NCBI GenBank assembly: GCA_035293765.1
Contig: DATGMF010000057.1
Coordinates: 1 to 16,050 of the forward strand
Source: DASRHT01 sp035293765
GTDB lineage: Bacteria > Chloroflexota > Ktedonobacteria > Ktedonobacterales > Ktedonobacteraceae
Direction of reading: 5' to 3'
Length of the DNA: 16,050 nt
Part shown: one piece after another, positions 7,120-14,325 of the stretch
Position numbering within the stretch: position 1 is the first letter of the stretch
How the letters are laid out: the number at the start of each line of letters is the position of its first letter
Made by a program: the position numbers and the translations under genes
The notes under the pieces: generated by a model
Seen by the model: the letters and a program-made list of their open reading frames with translations, nothing else
Told to the model about the DNA's origin: nothing
Databases searched by the model: none

Positions 7120-7211
7120 GTCAGCCCATCTTTCTGTTGCATGAGCTGTTCCTCTGTAAAGGTTGAAAGCAGTAGCGGCCTTTTCCAGAGTTTCTTTGCC
7201 TTGCTGGTCAT
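7077..7211 (-). CDS. RiPP precursor peptide (44 aa), leader plus Cys-free aromatic core
   Basis: A short frame runs from the ATG at 7211 to TAA at 7077-7079. An exceptionally strong ribosome site, AAGGAGG at 7221-7227, lies 9 nt before the start. The peptide starts MTSKAKKLWKRPLLLSTFTE, continues with EQLMQQKDG, and ends LTFLGDWLQIVWGQS. Residues 9-14 (WKRPLL) match the (Y/W)xxPxL pattern used by leaders that bind PqqD-type recognition domains, as in lasso precursors. The C-terminal third has F32, W36 and W41 spaced by 4 and 5, and no Cys, so thioether chemistry is excluded for this core. It lies directly downstream of the PqqD-like and radical SAM genes. A near-identical copy of the core coding sequence lies 177 bp away, supporting selection or duplication at this locus. 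The exact leader/core boundary is unknown; the run after KDG29 is a plausible core. Confidence 0.82.
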   Translation of the reverse strand: MTSKAKKLWKRPLLLSTFTEEQLMQQKDGLTFLGDWLQIVWGQS

Positions 7212-7220
7212 GTACCTGTT

Positions 7221-7227
7221 CCTCCTT
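7221..7227 (-). promoter_or_regulatory. Near-perfect Shine-Dalgarno site of the precursor gene
   Basis: AAGGAGG on the minus strand, 9 nt before the ATG at 7211, is the strongest ribosome binding site in the operon. It supports high translation of the small peptide and decides its start. Confidence 0.8.
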
Positions 7228-7249
7228 TCTGTAAATGTATCATTGGTGG

Positions 7250-7296
7250 GTAATCGGCTCTGACTCCAGACGATTTGGAGCCGGTCACCCAGGAAT
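7250..7296 (-). repeat. Core-coding direct repeat, copy 1 (start-less relic)
   Basis: This copy lies between the PqqD-like stop codon (7314-7316) and the precursor start. In the frame of both neighbours it reads LFLGDRLQIVWSQS. The position of the precursor stop codon TAA is CGA here, so the frame stays open for all 34 codons from the PqqD stop to the precursor ATG. No start codon or ribosome site precedes it. The best reading is a duplicated precursor 3' end whose leader was lost. Confidence 0.85.
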
Positions 7297-7313
7297 AGAG
7301 GTCCACCTTGCTG

Positions 7314-7607
7314 TTATTCACTGGGAACTTCTGTCTCGCTCTGAACCTGTTGTATCAGGCCATGTTGTTCAAATTCGCGAACGATGGCCAGGATCTCTTC
7401 ATGCACAGTCGCCTGGTCAATTTCATATTCTTCTGACAGCGCCGCGATGACTTCATCACTCGTTTTAGGCTCCTCTAAAGCGACGAGCACTGCTGCTGCC
7501 GTCATATTGAGAATATGCAATGTCCCGCGTTCGAGGTTATAGACCATGACATCGCCTTCAAACCCCATCTCTTGTACGGAAACGTGAGGGAGCCGCTGGT
7601 AACGCAT
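7314..7607 (-). CDS. Stand-alone PqqD-like RiPP recognition protein (RRE)
   Basis: The 97-residue protein has the PqqD/RRE layout: three N-terminal strands (HVSVQEM, DVMVYNL, TLHILNMT), then LNMTAAAVLVALEEPKTSDEVIAALSEEYE, and the helical end ATVHEEILAIVREFEQHGLIQ. The xLNxTAAxxxxxL...xTxxEVxxxL pattern is characteristic of PF05402. These small winged-helix proteins hold the precursor leader and deliver it to a partner radical SAM or cyclase. The ATG at 7607 is 14 nt after the radical SAM stop, with GAGG about 9 nt upstream. It sits immediately between the radical SAM and precursor genes, as expected for the recognition subunit. The frame downstream of its TAA stop is open through the relic core repeat into the precursor gene. 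Confidence 0.88.
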   Translation of the reverse strand: MRYQRLPHVSVQEMGFEGDVMVYNLERGTLHILNMTAAAVLVALEEPKTSDEVIAALSEEYEIDQATVHEEILAIVREFEQHGLIQQVQSETEVPSE

Positions 7608-7621
7608 CGATTTTTACCTCG

Positions 7622-8878
7622 CTATACACTTGCTGGAAGCACGATAGGAGAGCTTGACGGGAGATCTGACAAAAGGTTCGGGTCGATCAACTGCTTATCG
7701 AACCGGCCTTTGAGAAACGGAATGATCTGCATGAACCACGAACACATATGTGATTCTCGATTAAACCCTTCTTCTTCGCCATAAAAAAGCACGTTATGGG
7801 CAGGACAGCCACCATAGCACCATTCATTCAGGTGACAGGCGCTGCACTTGGGGATCGTTTTTACTGATCGCTGTTGGAAACGTTCAACCAGGGGGTTCTG
7901 CAATATTTCGTCGATGGATTGCGTTAACATATTGCCGATGACGAAGTTGGTCAGCCCGTAAAAAGTGTCGCAGACATAGACATCGCCATTGACATCCAGG
8001 CCAACATGTCGCGTTCCCGCTCCACACGGAGACGATGCACACATATAGCACCCATTGCCGGGGATCAAAATATTGCGTACTATCGATGCGATCTCTCTTT
8101 CGTAAATCATGGCATCGGGATAGCGCGTGTTGTGATCTATGAGCCAGTCAATGACCTGTTTTGTTCTCTCCCAATACTCCAGGTTGTCTGCGCCGAGCTG
8201 GTCTTCTTTGCCTACCCCGTAGCCGGAAGGAAAGAAGGGGAGAAATGAGAGCGAGCGGATGCCTTTCTCGTGACAGAGGTTAAGCACGTCAATGAGGTGG
8301 TCCTGGTTTTGCTTGGTAACGACGCAGATCAGACCCACTCCCCCTGCTTTACAGAGGAGATCGATGCCGCGCATTGTGCGCTCGAATGAGCCACGTCCGA
8401 CGAGATTGACGCGCGTGCTATCGTTAATTGCTTTCGGACCATCAAGGCTGACAGAGACGGAAATGCGGTGTTCTCGAAAATAACGTACCCATGTTTCTGT
8501 CACCAGCGTGGCGTTCGTTTGCAGACTGAACTGTAACCGCGGGGCGTAGGGCCTCTTCTCCAGGCCATCGACCACTTCGCGGATGATGTTCCCGACCATC
8601 AATGGCTCGCCCCCATGAAAGGTGCAATCGATGATGCGCGGATTGCCGTCAGCGATCTGGTCGAAGAAGTCAATGACCATCGCAGGAGCTATCCGCTCCT
8701 TTCTTGCTCCTCCTGATACATAACAATAGGTGCAGCGCAGATTGCAATCACGGGTGACTTTGATCACGATCTTGTTGGGCTTTGTCGGTCGGTCGCGGTA
8801 ATGTTGTGTAAACCAGACTTGCTGCGCGAGGTGTAAGAGCTTTCTTGGATTCTTTGGTACTGGATGAGAGCCTTCCAC
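7622..8878 (-). CDS. Radical SAM/SPASM peptide-modifying enzyme
   Basis: The GTG at 8878 is chosen because AAGGGGG lies 8 nt upstream; a TTG at 8974 would add 32 residues with a poor site. In the 418-residue form, the SAM cluster motif CNLRCTYC (C45, C49, C52) follows KIVIKVTRD. FHGGEPLM follows, then SVSLDGP. The C-terminal SPASM domain shows CGAGTRHVGLDVNGDVYVC (Cx12Gx4C) and CSACHLNEWCYGGCP (Cx2Cx5Cx3C), plus a later Cys in SHMCSW, enough to bind two auxiliary iron-sulfur clusters. SPASM enzymes of this type install C-C, C-O or thioether crosslinks, or epimerise residues, in ribosomal peptides. Because the adjacent precursor has no Cys, a C-C or C-O crosslink involving Trp/Phe is the likelier chemistry. 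It heads the minus-strand operon. Confidence 0.94.
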   Translation of the reverse strand: MEGSHPVPKNPRKLLHLAQQVWFTQHYRDRPTKPNKIVIKVTRDCNLRCTYCYVSGGARKERIAPAMVIDFFDQIADGNPRIIDCTFHGGEPLMVGNIIREVVDGLEKRPYAPRLQFSLQTNATLVTETWVRYFREHRISVSVSLDGPKAINDSTRVNLVGRGSFERTMRGIDLLCKAGGVGLICVVTKQNQDHLIDVLNLCHEKGIRSLSFLPFFPSGYGVGKEDQLGADNLEYWERTKQVIDWLIDHNTRYPDAMIYEREIASIVRNILIPGNGCYMCASSPCGAGTRHVGLDVNGDVYVCDTFYGLTNFVIGNMLTQSIDEILQNPLVERFQQRSVKTIPKCSACHLNEWCYGGCPAHNVLFYGEEEGFNRESHMCSWFMQIIPFLKGRFDKQLIDPNLLSDLPSSSPIVLPASV

Positions 8879-9010
8879 TGAAATATCCCCCTTCTCAAAT
8901 ACAGCAGCCAATGTCTTCGTGGGTGAGAGGCTTGACAGGTGACAATGTACAAAAAACAGAATAGCAGAGTCCAAATGTCACGCGCCTGTATTATCTGCAA
9001 AGGAGTGTTA

Positions 9011-9039
9011 TTGACATTACGAGTTATATACCATATGAT
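9011..9039 (+). promoter_or_regulatory. Consensus sigma-70 promoter of the ABC exporter operon
   Basis: TTGACA (9011-9016), a 17-bp spacer and TATGAT (9034-9039) form a near-ideal promoter. The expected start is near 9046, leaving a leader of about 220 nt that contains the direct repeats and the inverted repeat. Confidence 0.78.
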
Positions 9040-9053
9040 TTAAGAAAATGCAA
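9025..9053 (-). promoter_or_regulatory. Putative promoter of the biosynthetic operon
   Basis: On the minus strand, TTGCAT (9053-9048), a 17-bp spacer and TATATA (9030-9025) form a weaker sigma-70-like promoter. It physically overlaps the plus-strand exporter promoter, so the two would compete or be regulated together. The weak -35 suggests need for an activator. Confidence 0.5.
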
Positions 9054-9095
9054 GTTTTGTACGAAGATGTAAGCTTTATGCAAATTGATGAAGTT
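9048..9095. repeat. Imperfect direct repeats ATGnAAnnTT, candidate regulator sites
   Basis: Copies start at 9048 (ATGCAAGTTTT), 9067 (ATGTAAGCTTT), 9078 (ATGCAAATTG) and 9088 (ATGAAGTT), spaced 19, 11 and 10 bp. They lie at and just upstream of the putative minus-strand -35 box, where an activator of the biosynthetic operon would bind. The region is AT-rich, so chance similarity is possible. Confidence 0.4.
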
Positions 9096-9111
9096 CTGCC
9101 ATTCGTCCATT

Positions 9112-9145
9112 TTTTACTACTTAGCGCCGGTGATAAGTAGTAAAA
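9112..9145. promoter_or_regulatory. Perfect 12-bp inverted repeat, probable operator
   Basis: TTTTACTACTTA (9112-9123) and its exact complement TAAGTAGTAAAA (9134-9145) flank a 10-bp GC-rich centre. Half-site centres are 22 bp apart, about two helical turns, as expected for a dimeric regulator. It lies in the exporter leader, between the divergent promoters and the first ABC gene. The AT-rich stem and lack of a clear one-sided T-tract argue against a plain terminator. Confidence 0.6.
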
Positions 9146-9266
9146 TCGGTTCTGCTAATTAATACCATGTGTAAGTATTATCTGCCGCCAGGGATGCTGC
9201 CCCAGGACCTGGCTGTGAGCAACTTGCACCTCAGATTAATTAAGCAGCAGCGAGCCAGGAGTAGTT

Positions 9267-11069
9267 ATGCGGAAATTGTTCAGAGGAAGTCAGATTTCCG
9301 TCTCCCTTCAGCAAGCCAAAACCCTCTCCCTGGATTGGCTGGACGCGCTGAAGCTCAACTGGTATCTCGCGCCGCTCTCCTTCGTGGTCACGATGAGTCG
9401 CAATATCATCGTTGGCCTGATTCCAGCCGCGAATGCCTGGCTCCTGCGAACAGTTTTGCTCATGGTTGTGGCTCACGCATCGTTCCTGCTGCTGCTCCTG
9501 CTCACAACAGGGCTTGTCGCCACGTCGCTGTTTCAAAGTTTAGAAATGCAACATTTAGATGGCTATTCGCAGCGCAAAAGCAGTCTTTTTGTCATACGAA
9601 AGTTACTCGCCGTGCTTCGTTCTTGGCCCGTCATCAAGTTTGAAGAAGAGGAGCGCGTCACTCGACTGACGCGTATCCGGCGCGACAGCACCTGTCTCTC
9701 TGCAATAGCCACAGCGACTGGCAAATTGCTTGGCGCCACAACCGTTTTTCTCTCCTTCCTGGGAATTTTGTGGCATATTTCCCCTTCGATAGCACTGCTG
9801 GGGGTGATTATTGGCGTGCCGGTAATCGTGGTAGCTGCCCGTGTCTCGGCACTCGAGTTTTCCGTGGAGGAAAAGCAGGCAAAGCGGCAGCGCTTTGCTG
9901 ACTATCTTGCCAGTATCATCAGCGTTCCTCGTCTGGCAAAAGAAACAAAAGTCTTTCAGTCAGGCACATTTTTGCTGAAAGAGTGGTACGAACTTTCATC
10001 GGCGCTGATTCGTGAAGCCCTGTCCGCATCGTTCAAAGTGACCATCCTCGAAGTGCTGACGCTGGCAGCAGGATTAGCTATTTTTAGCTGGTTCTTATTT
10101 CAACTTATTGGTCTGGTAGAAACACGGCAATTATCAAGCGCCCTCTTTATCGCGCTCATTCCCTTTGCGATTTCCTTGCTACAGACGATGGATGAGGCGC
10201 GCCTGGCGACAAAGTCGCTGGTCAAGGGGCTGTATTCCTGGAACAGATGCAAAGAAGTGTTAGCTACAGAGTCGCGTAAAGGGCAACAACCTGTCAGGCA
10301 ACAGAGAGTGCTGCGCGAGGGCGCGCTGCATGTTCAACTTCAATCGGTGAGCTTTCGTTATCCTGGTGGGGCCGAGAGATGTTTGGAAGATGTCACGTTA
10401 GAGGTTGTTCCTGGCGAGACGTTGGCACTGGTGGGCGTCAATGGATCGGGGAAGACGACGCTGGCTCAGCTCATAGCGGGTATTTACGAACCGGAATGCG
10501 GCTCCGTCATCTATAACAACGTATCGTTGCAGCAGGTGAGCCATGCTGAACGCGCGCGCCGGATTGCGTTTGTGTTCCAATCACCGATAAAATATCCGGC
10601 GTCAACGCTGGAAAATATTTCCTCTTTCAGATCTCTGGAGAGTGAAACCCTGAGCCAGCTCTATGATCGCATCCAGATCCTGCAACTCTCCCCGACTATT
10701 AATCATCTCAAGTTGAGCATGGGATATTCCGATGGTACAGATATATCCGGCGGGCAATGGCAAAAAATTGCATTAGCGCGTGCTCTGGTGGATACCAGGG
10801 CTTCTCTGTTTCTCCTTGATGAGCCAACCGCCTCGTTGGACCCGGAGACCGAAGTGGAAGTGTTTCGTCTATTTCGCCGCTTGACTCAAGGGAGCACACG
10901 CATTATCATCTCACATCGACTTGGCTTTGCAAAGGAGGCCGACCGTATCGCCGTACTGGATCATGGCAAGCTACGCGAAGTTGGTTCTCATCAACAATTG
11001 ATAGAGCATGATGATCTCTACGCTCAAATGTATGCGGCTCAGTCAGCCTGGTATGCAGGGAAGGGCTAA
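9267..11069 (+). CDS. ABC half-exporter 1 (membrane domain fused to ATPase)
   Basis: The 600-residue protein has about six membrane helices in the first 330 residues (for example IIVGLIPAANAWLLRTVLL, LLLLLLTTGLVATSLF, ALLGVIIGVPVIVVAA, FIALIPFAISLL). An ATPase domain follows: Walker A GVNGSGKTT (390-398), signature ISGGQ (493-497), Walker B LFLLDEP (514-520) with the catalytic E519, and the H-loop His at H550. The ATG at 9267 has AGGAG 5 nt upstream. No C39 peptidase domain precedes the membrane part, so leader cleavage must be done elsewhere. It shares the next gene's domain order and probably pairs with it as a heterodimer that exports the mature peptide and gives immunity. It is divergent from the biosynthetic operon. 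Confidence 0.95.
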   Translation: MRKLFRGSQISVSLQQAKTLSLDWLDALKLNWYLAPLSFVVTMSRNIIVGLIPAANAWLLRTVLLMVVAHASFLLLLLLTTGLVATSLFQSLEMQHLDGYSQRKSSLFVIRKLLAVLRSWPVIKFEEEERVTRLTRIRRDSTCLSAIATATGKLLGATTVFLSFLGILWHISPSIALLGVIIGVPVIVVAARVSALEFSVEEKQAKRQRFADYLASIISVPRLAKETKVFQSGTFLLKEWYELSSALIREALSASFKVTILEVLTLAAGLAIFSWFLFQLIGLVETRQLSSALFIALIPFAISLLQTMDEARLATKSLVKGLYSWNRCKEVLATESRKGQQPVRQQRVLREGALHVQLQSVSFRYPGGAERCLEDVTLEVVPGETLALVGVNGSGKTTLAQLIAGIYEPECGSVIYNNVSLQQVSHAERARRIAFVFQSPIKYPASTLENISSFRSLESETLSQLYDRIQILQLSPTINHLKLSMGYSDGTDISGGQWQKIALARALVDTRASLFLLDEPTASLDPETEVEVFRLFRRLTQGSTRIIISHRLGFAKEADRIAVLDHGKLREVGSHQQLIEHDDLYAQMYAAQSAWYAGKG

Positions 11070-11072
11070 AAT

Positions 11073-12866
11073 ATGCAAACATTACGAGTAATATCACGGA
11101 TTACTCTCCTGGCGTTACGCTCATCGCCTTTTACCTCGATTGCGATGTTTCTCTCCTTGTTGCTCTGGGCCATCTCCCCGATTATTGAACTGGCTGCACT
11201 CAAATCCCTGGTCGATGCCCTGTTACAGCATGCATCCAGGAATGTCGCTCCATTCCTCATTACCTACATACTGTGGGGCCTGTTCATCCCGAATTGCTGC
11301 TGGAGGGCCTTTTACTTTTTCTATGCATGCGTGAGACAGTACGCCCAGCGCAATCTCGCCCAGAAGAACTTGCAAAAGGCTGAGAAACTTCCTTTGCGCC
11401 TGTTGGAAGACCCGGCGACGCAAAACCTCATTGACCGAACGTCCAAAGTCGATACCGGTGATATTCTTGGTGTGCTGCTTGCCAGTACATTTCTGCTATC
11501 AGGCGCTCTACGCACGTTGTCGATTTTAGGTGTGCTGGCCTCATTCAATCCAATGATTTTTCTCATCGTGGCTGTAGTGGCGATTCCAAGTTTTATCGCG
11601 CGCAATATGATGAGTATCAAAGCGCGACAGCTTGTGCGAAAGCAAACGGAACGAGAGCGATGGTGCTCGGCCATGCTTGATCTGCTGCTGGAGCGTAAAG
11701 CGGCGCCAGAGCTTGCCAGCTCCTATAACCGTACATTACTGAGTGGTCGCTGGCTTAATGTGCGACGACAACTGGATGCCGAGACTGCCCGTATGGAGAA
11801 GCGTCGGGCAAGATTGATAAACCTGTCAGTGCTGATTCGCTCAGTGGGTCAATTTTCTGTATTTTTTATTGTTCTCGTGCTCCTCGCTCAGGGCGCGATC
11901 CAGGTAGGAGCGCTGGCAAGTTGTATTATTGCGCTTGGCTACCTGCAATGGGTTATATCGGCTGGCCTGTACCAGATCTCGGATCTGCTTGCCAGCACTC
12001 TGGTCCTGGAGGATCTTGATAAGCTCTGGTCACTGGAAAACGAGGATGCTTCCACGCAGGCAGGCGCAGAGGAAAAAGCCTCGGCTGGCGACGCGAATGG
12101 CACGATGGCCTCTCCCCGTATCGAACTGCGCGATGTTGTGTACCAGTATCCGCGCGCGACATCCCAGGCTCTCTCTGGCATCAGTTTCACCATCGAGCCT
12201 GGCGATAAAGTGGTGCTGATCGGGAAAAACGGTTCGGGGAAAACAACCGTTTTACGTCTGCTGGCAGGTTTAGATACTCCAACGGCAGGGTCGATCCTCA
12301 TTGATGGCAAGCCTTTAGATCGTCGTCTCAGTCGAATTCGTACGCAAAGCACGGTTATGTTTCAAGAATCAGTACGCTATGAACTGTCTGCACGGTTAAA
12401 TGTGGTGATTAGCGATATAGATGTGCAGCATGATAGCGAGCACATGCGCCGAGCGATTGCTCAGGCAGATTTAGCGGGCACTATCGACGCCTTGCCGGAC
12501 GGTATTGAAACTATGCTCGGGCCTGATCTTACCGGCGGCACAGACCTATCAGACGGGCAATGGCAACGCCTGGCGCTGGCACGGGCTTATTTTCGTGAGC
12601 GACCTCTTGTGCTCCTTGATGAACCAACAATGGCGATGGATGCATTTCACGAAACCCAGCTCTATATGCAATTCATGAAGATGGCAAAGGAACATACAAC
12701 GATCATTGTAAGTCACCGACTGCCCATTGCGCGGCTGGCTGACAAGATTATTGTTTTAGACGAAGGGCGTGTAGTAGAACAGGGTTCCCATGCTCAACTC
12801 ATAACCCACACGAATGGCATATATCATCGTATGTTCCAGGCTCAGTCTGAGATGTACTGTGAATAG
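11073..12866 (+). CDS. ABC half-exporter 2 (membrane domain fused to ATPase)
   Basis: The 597-residue protein starts 3 nt after the previous stop, so the two are translated from one message. Hydrophobic helices include AMFLSLLLWAISPIIELAAL, FLITYILWGLFIP, MIFLIVAVVAIPSFIA and FSVFFIVLVLLAQGAI. The ATPase has Walker A GKNGSGKTT (384-392), signature LSDGQ (492-496; the second Gly-type position is Asp rather than the usual G), Walker B LVLLDEP (512-518) with E517, and the H-loop H548. Both Walker B glutamates of the pair are present, so both sites could hydrolyse ATP. A low-complexity Ala/Glu linker (about residues 327-350) joins the two domains. As a neighbour of the RiPP operon, it most likely forms the other half of the export complex. 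Confidence 0.95.
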   Translation: MQTLRVISRITLLALRSSPFTSIAMFLSLLLWAISPIIELAALKSLVDALLQHASRNVAPFLITYILWGLFIPNCCWRAFYFFYACVRQYAQRNLAQKNLQKAEKLPLRLLEDPATQNLIDRTSKVDTGDILGVLLASTFLLSGALRTLSILGVLASFNPMIFLIVAVVAIPSFIARNMMSIKARQLVRKQTERERWCSAMLDLLLERKAAPELASSYNRTLLSGRWLNVRRQLDAETARMEKRRARLINLSVLIRSVGQFSVFFIVLVLLAQGAIQVGALASCIIALGYLQWVISAGLYQISDLLASTLVLEDLDKLWSLENEDASTQAGAEEKASAGDANGTMASPRIELRDVVYQYPRATSQALSGISFTIEPGDKVVLIGKNGSGKTTVLRLLAGLDTPTAGSILIDGKPLDRRLSRIRTQSTVMFQESVRYELSARLNVVISDIDVQHDSEHMRRAIAQADLAGTIDALPDGIETMLGPDLTGGTDLSDGQWQRLALARAYFRERPLVLLDEPTMAMDAFHETQLYMQFMKMAKEHTTIIVSHRLPIARLADKIIVLDEGRVVEQGSHAQLITHTNGIYHRMFQAQSEMYCE

Positions 12867-12887
12867 AAGAAGCTAGTAGAGAAACTG

Positions 12888-13183
12888 GCTTTGAAATCAG
12901 TTGCCATCCAGCAGGCCGATACTTGGGAGCCACATCGACAGCTACGTTCAGTGGGCCAAAACCTATCATACTAATTGTCACCCGAGATGAAGATGACAGC
13001 TCGTCAAATAATTAGATCTCGACCATGCTTGTTGGCCCGATGACGATGGTGAAGGCTGGTCAATATGGCGAACCTATCACTCCCTACCAAGTCCTGCGCA
13101 CATTGGAAGCTATCTATGGGCTGCCATTTGCCAATAACAGCGCCAATGTGACGACAACCGCTGACAACCTGGCACTAATCTAG
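12888..13183 (+). pseudogene. Remnant of a PF04185-type phosphoesterase / acid phosphatase
   Basis: Joining frames on the plus strand recovers the C-terminus of an acid-phosphatase-like phosphoesterase: AIQQADTW, then GSHIDSYVQWAKTYH, then LIVTRDEDDSSSNN, then ISTMLVGPMTMVKAGQYGEP, then ITPYQVLRTLEAIYGLPFAN and NSANVTTTADN up to TAG at 13181. The DEDD-S-NN, LVGPMVKxGQY and YxVLRTLExxYGLP blocks are typical of that family. At least two frameshifts (near 12915 and 12970) and an in-frame TAG at 13013-13015, where relatives have Gln (CAG), break it. The first several hundred residues are missing. It is a dead fragment between the exporter operon and the right-hand recombinase module, and shows that this junction has been rearranged. 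Confidence 0.85.
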
Positions 13184-13333
13184 CCCAGTTCTTAGCAACA
13201 ATCTCGCACCGGAAACGCTCTGATAGAGCGAGTGATAGGTCGTCAAGGAGTCTTTCCGTAATACCATAAACCAACAAAAGGGTCGAGACCATGCATCCCG
13301 GCTCTACTGACTTTGCGATAACGCTATCAACGT
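13184..13333. other. Intergenic stretch, no gene recognised
   Basis: It contains a small 6-bp hairpin (CGCTCT-GAT-AGAGCG at 13216-13230) without a T-tract, and open frames too short to trust. A minus frame encoding LLLVYGITERLLDDLSLAL could be a transposase scrap, but I cannot place it. Confidence 0.4.
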
Positions 13334-14143
13334 TTACTCGCTCATTTTACATACTCCCTCTACTCGACCTCGCCACTTATGCGCCGTACTGACACTCATC
13401 CCCAACGCCTGAGCAATCGTACGAGCCGATGCTCCAGGAGAGCGAACGAGAAAGGCTTTCACCCGTTCGTAGTTGTTCACCTCCTGTTCGCCCTCGTCCT
13501 CACCTTCGTTTGTCGGCTGTTCGCTTTGGGGAGCCAGCAGTTCCTGTGGCACCTCTTCCATCACCCGGACCTGGGCCAGGATGCCACGTAATGCCTCCAG
13601 GAGTTCCGGGGAAAGTGCAGGCTGCGGTACATGCGAACGTGGTGAAGCATCTGCCAATTTCGACGACTGAGGGGCCACATGCTGAACATGGCGCAGCGCA
13701 TGGGCGACGATCAGCAGCACAATCGCCAGCGAACGCACCCAGATCAAGGCTTCCACCGGCACAAACACATGGACGTAGACCGCTTCCATCGTGATATTGA
13801 GCGTTTGTTGCACACTTTCGATATTACTGACAATAGCCGCTGTAAAGAGCAGCAACAGGGAGAGGAAGCCGTGCAAGAGGTACTTGACCCGTTCGCCCTG
13901 CGCGTAATAGCGGAAAGTGCGAATGATCGTGCCTGCCACACTCGCGTCAATGGCGATACATTGCGTCCACGCCCAGATTCGCTGCATTGTCAGGTTATCA
14001 CTCAACACTGACCCTTTGGTGAGGACGTTGGCCATGCTGGCGATTAAGCCGAATGCGAGCAGCAACACCGAAAGGCTGGAGGTCAGTTCTAACAGATACA
14101 AGATGGCGGTATCGATTTTTTCAATACTGATAAATTGTCTCAT
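13334..14143 (-). CDS. Four-helix membrane protein with C-terminal HTH
   Basis: The 269-residue protein has four hydrophobic segments (about residues 12-40, 58-76, 88-108 and 124-150). An acidic Pro/Glu-rich linker follows (PQSEQPTNEGEDEGEQE), then a C-terminal helix-turn-helix, YERVKAFLVRSPGASARTIAQALGMSVSTAHKWRGR (about 225-260). AAGGA lies about 9 nt before the ATG at 14143. The layout, four membrane helices plus a cytoplasmic DNA-binding domain, recalls plasmid or integrative-element membrane proteins such as those with DUF2637, but I cannot confirm the family. It lies 182 bp downstream of the right-hand recombinase on the same strand, so it is probably cargo or regulatory machinery of that element. 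Function is unknown; a membrane-tethered regulator or transfer accessory protein fits. Confidence 0.8.
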   Translation of the reverse strand: MRQFISIEKIDTAILYLLELTSSLSVLLLAFGLIASMANVLTKGSVLSDNLTMQRIWAWTQCIAIDASVAGTIIRTFRYYAQGERVKYLLHGFLSLLLLFTAAIVSNIESVQQTLNITMEAVYVHVFVPVEALIWVRSLAIVLLIVAHALRHVQHVAPQSSKLADASPRSHVPQPALSPELLEALRGILAQVRVMEEVPQELLAPQSEQPTNEGEDEGEQEVNNYERVKAFLVRSPGASARTIAQALGMSVSTAHKWRGRVEGVCKMSE

Positions 14144-14325
14144 GGGTAATTCCTTCTTTATTGATCATTCTAGTTCAGCGAGGGAGGGGAGGGCCCAGGT
14201 TACAAGATCTTTCTGGCATCGTCGCCGTGAGCCATCACACGTTGTTGCAGACCTGTGGAGAGGTGATGTGATAGACTGAAAGGACAGAAAAGAAACGCAT
14301 GCACCTGGAACAACCGAAACATGCC
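14144..14325. other. Gap between recombinase 2 and the membrane-HTH gene
   Basis: No gene or clear terminator is seen. A G-rich run (GGGAGGGGAGGG) lies near 14181-14193. An attachment site for the neighbouring recombinase could be here, but no inverted repeat with a central dinucleotide is obvious. Confidence 0.4.

Noticed and set aside
7077..7296. CRISPR-like or tandem repeat array
   Set aside because: Only two copies 177 bp apart exist, and they encode a peptide core. They are a duplicated coding segment, not an array.
8764..9000. A 78-codon minus frame overlapping the radical SAM start region
   Set aside because: It starts with TTG, has no ribosome site and overlaps the radical SAM gene. 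It is not a credible second precursor.
9167..9643. A 158-codon plus frame overlapping the first ABC gene
   Set aside because: No ribosome site at its ATG, and most of it lies inside the ABC gene in another frame, whose coding evidence is overwhelming.
3082..12866. Lasso-peptide interpretation of the cluster
   Set aside because: The leader motif and PqqD-like protein fit, but there is no transglutaminase-like B2 protease and no asparagine-synthetase-like cyclase.
13216..13230. Hairpin CGCTCT-GAT-AGAGCG as a terminator
   Set aside because: The stem is only 6 bp, no T-run follows on either strand, and no gene ends nearby in a suitable position.
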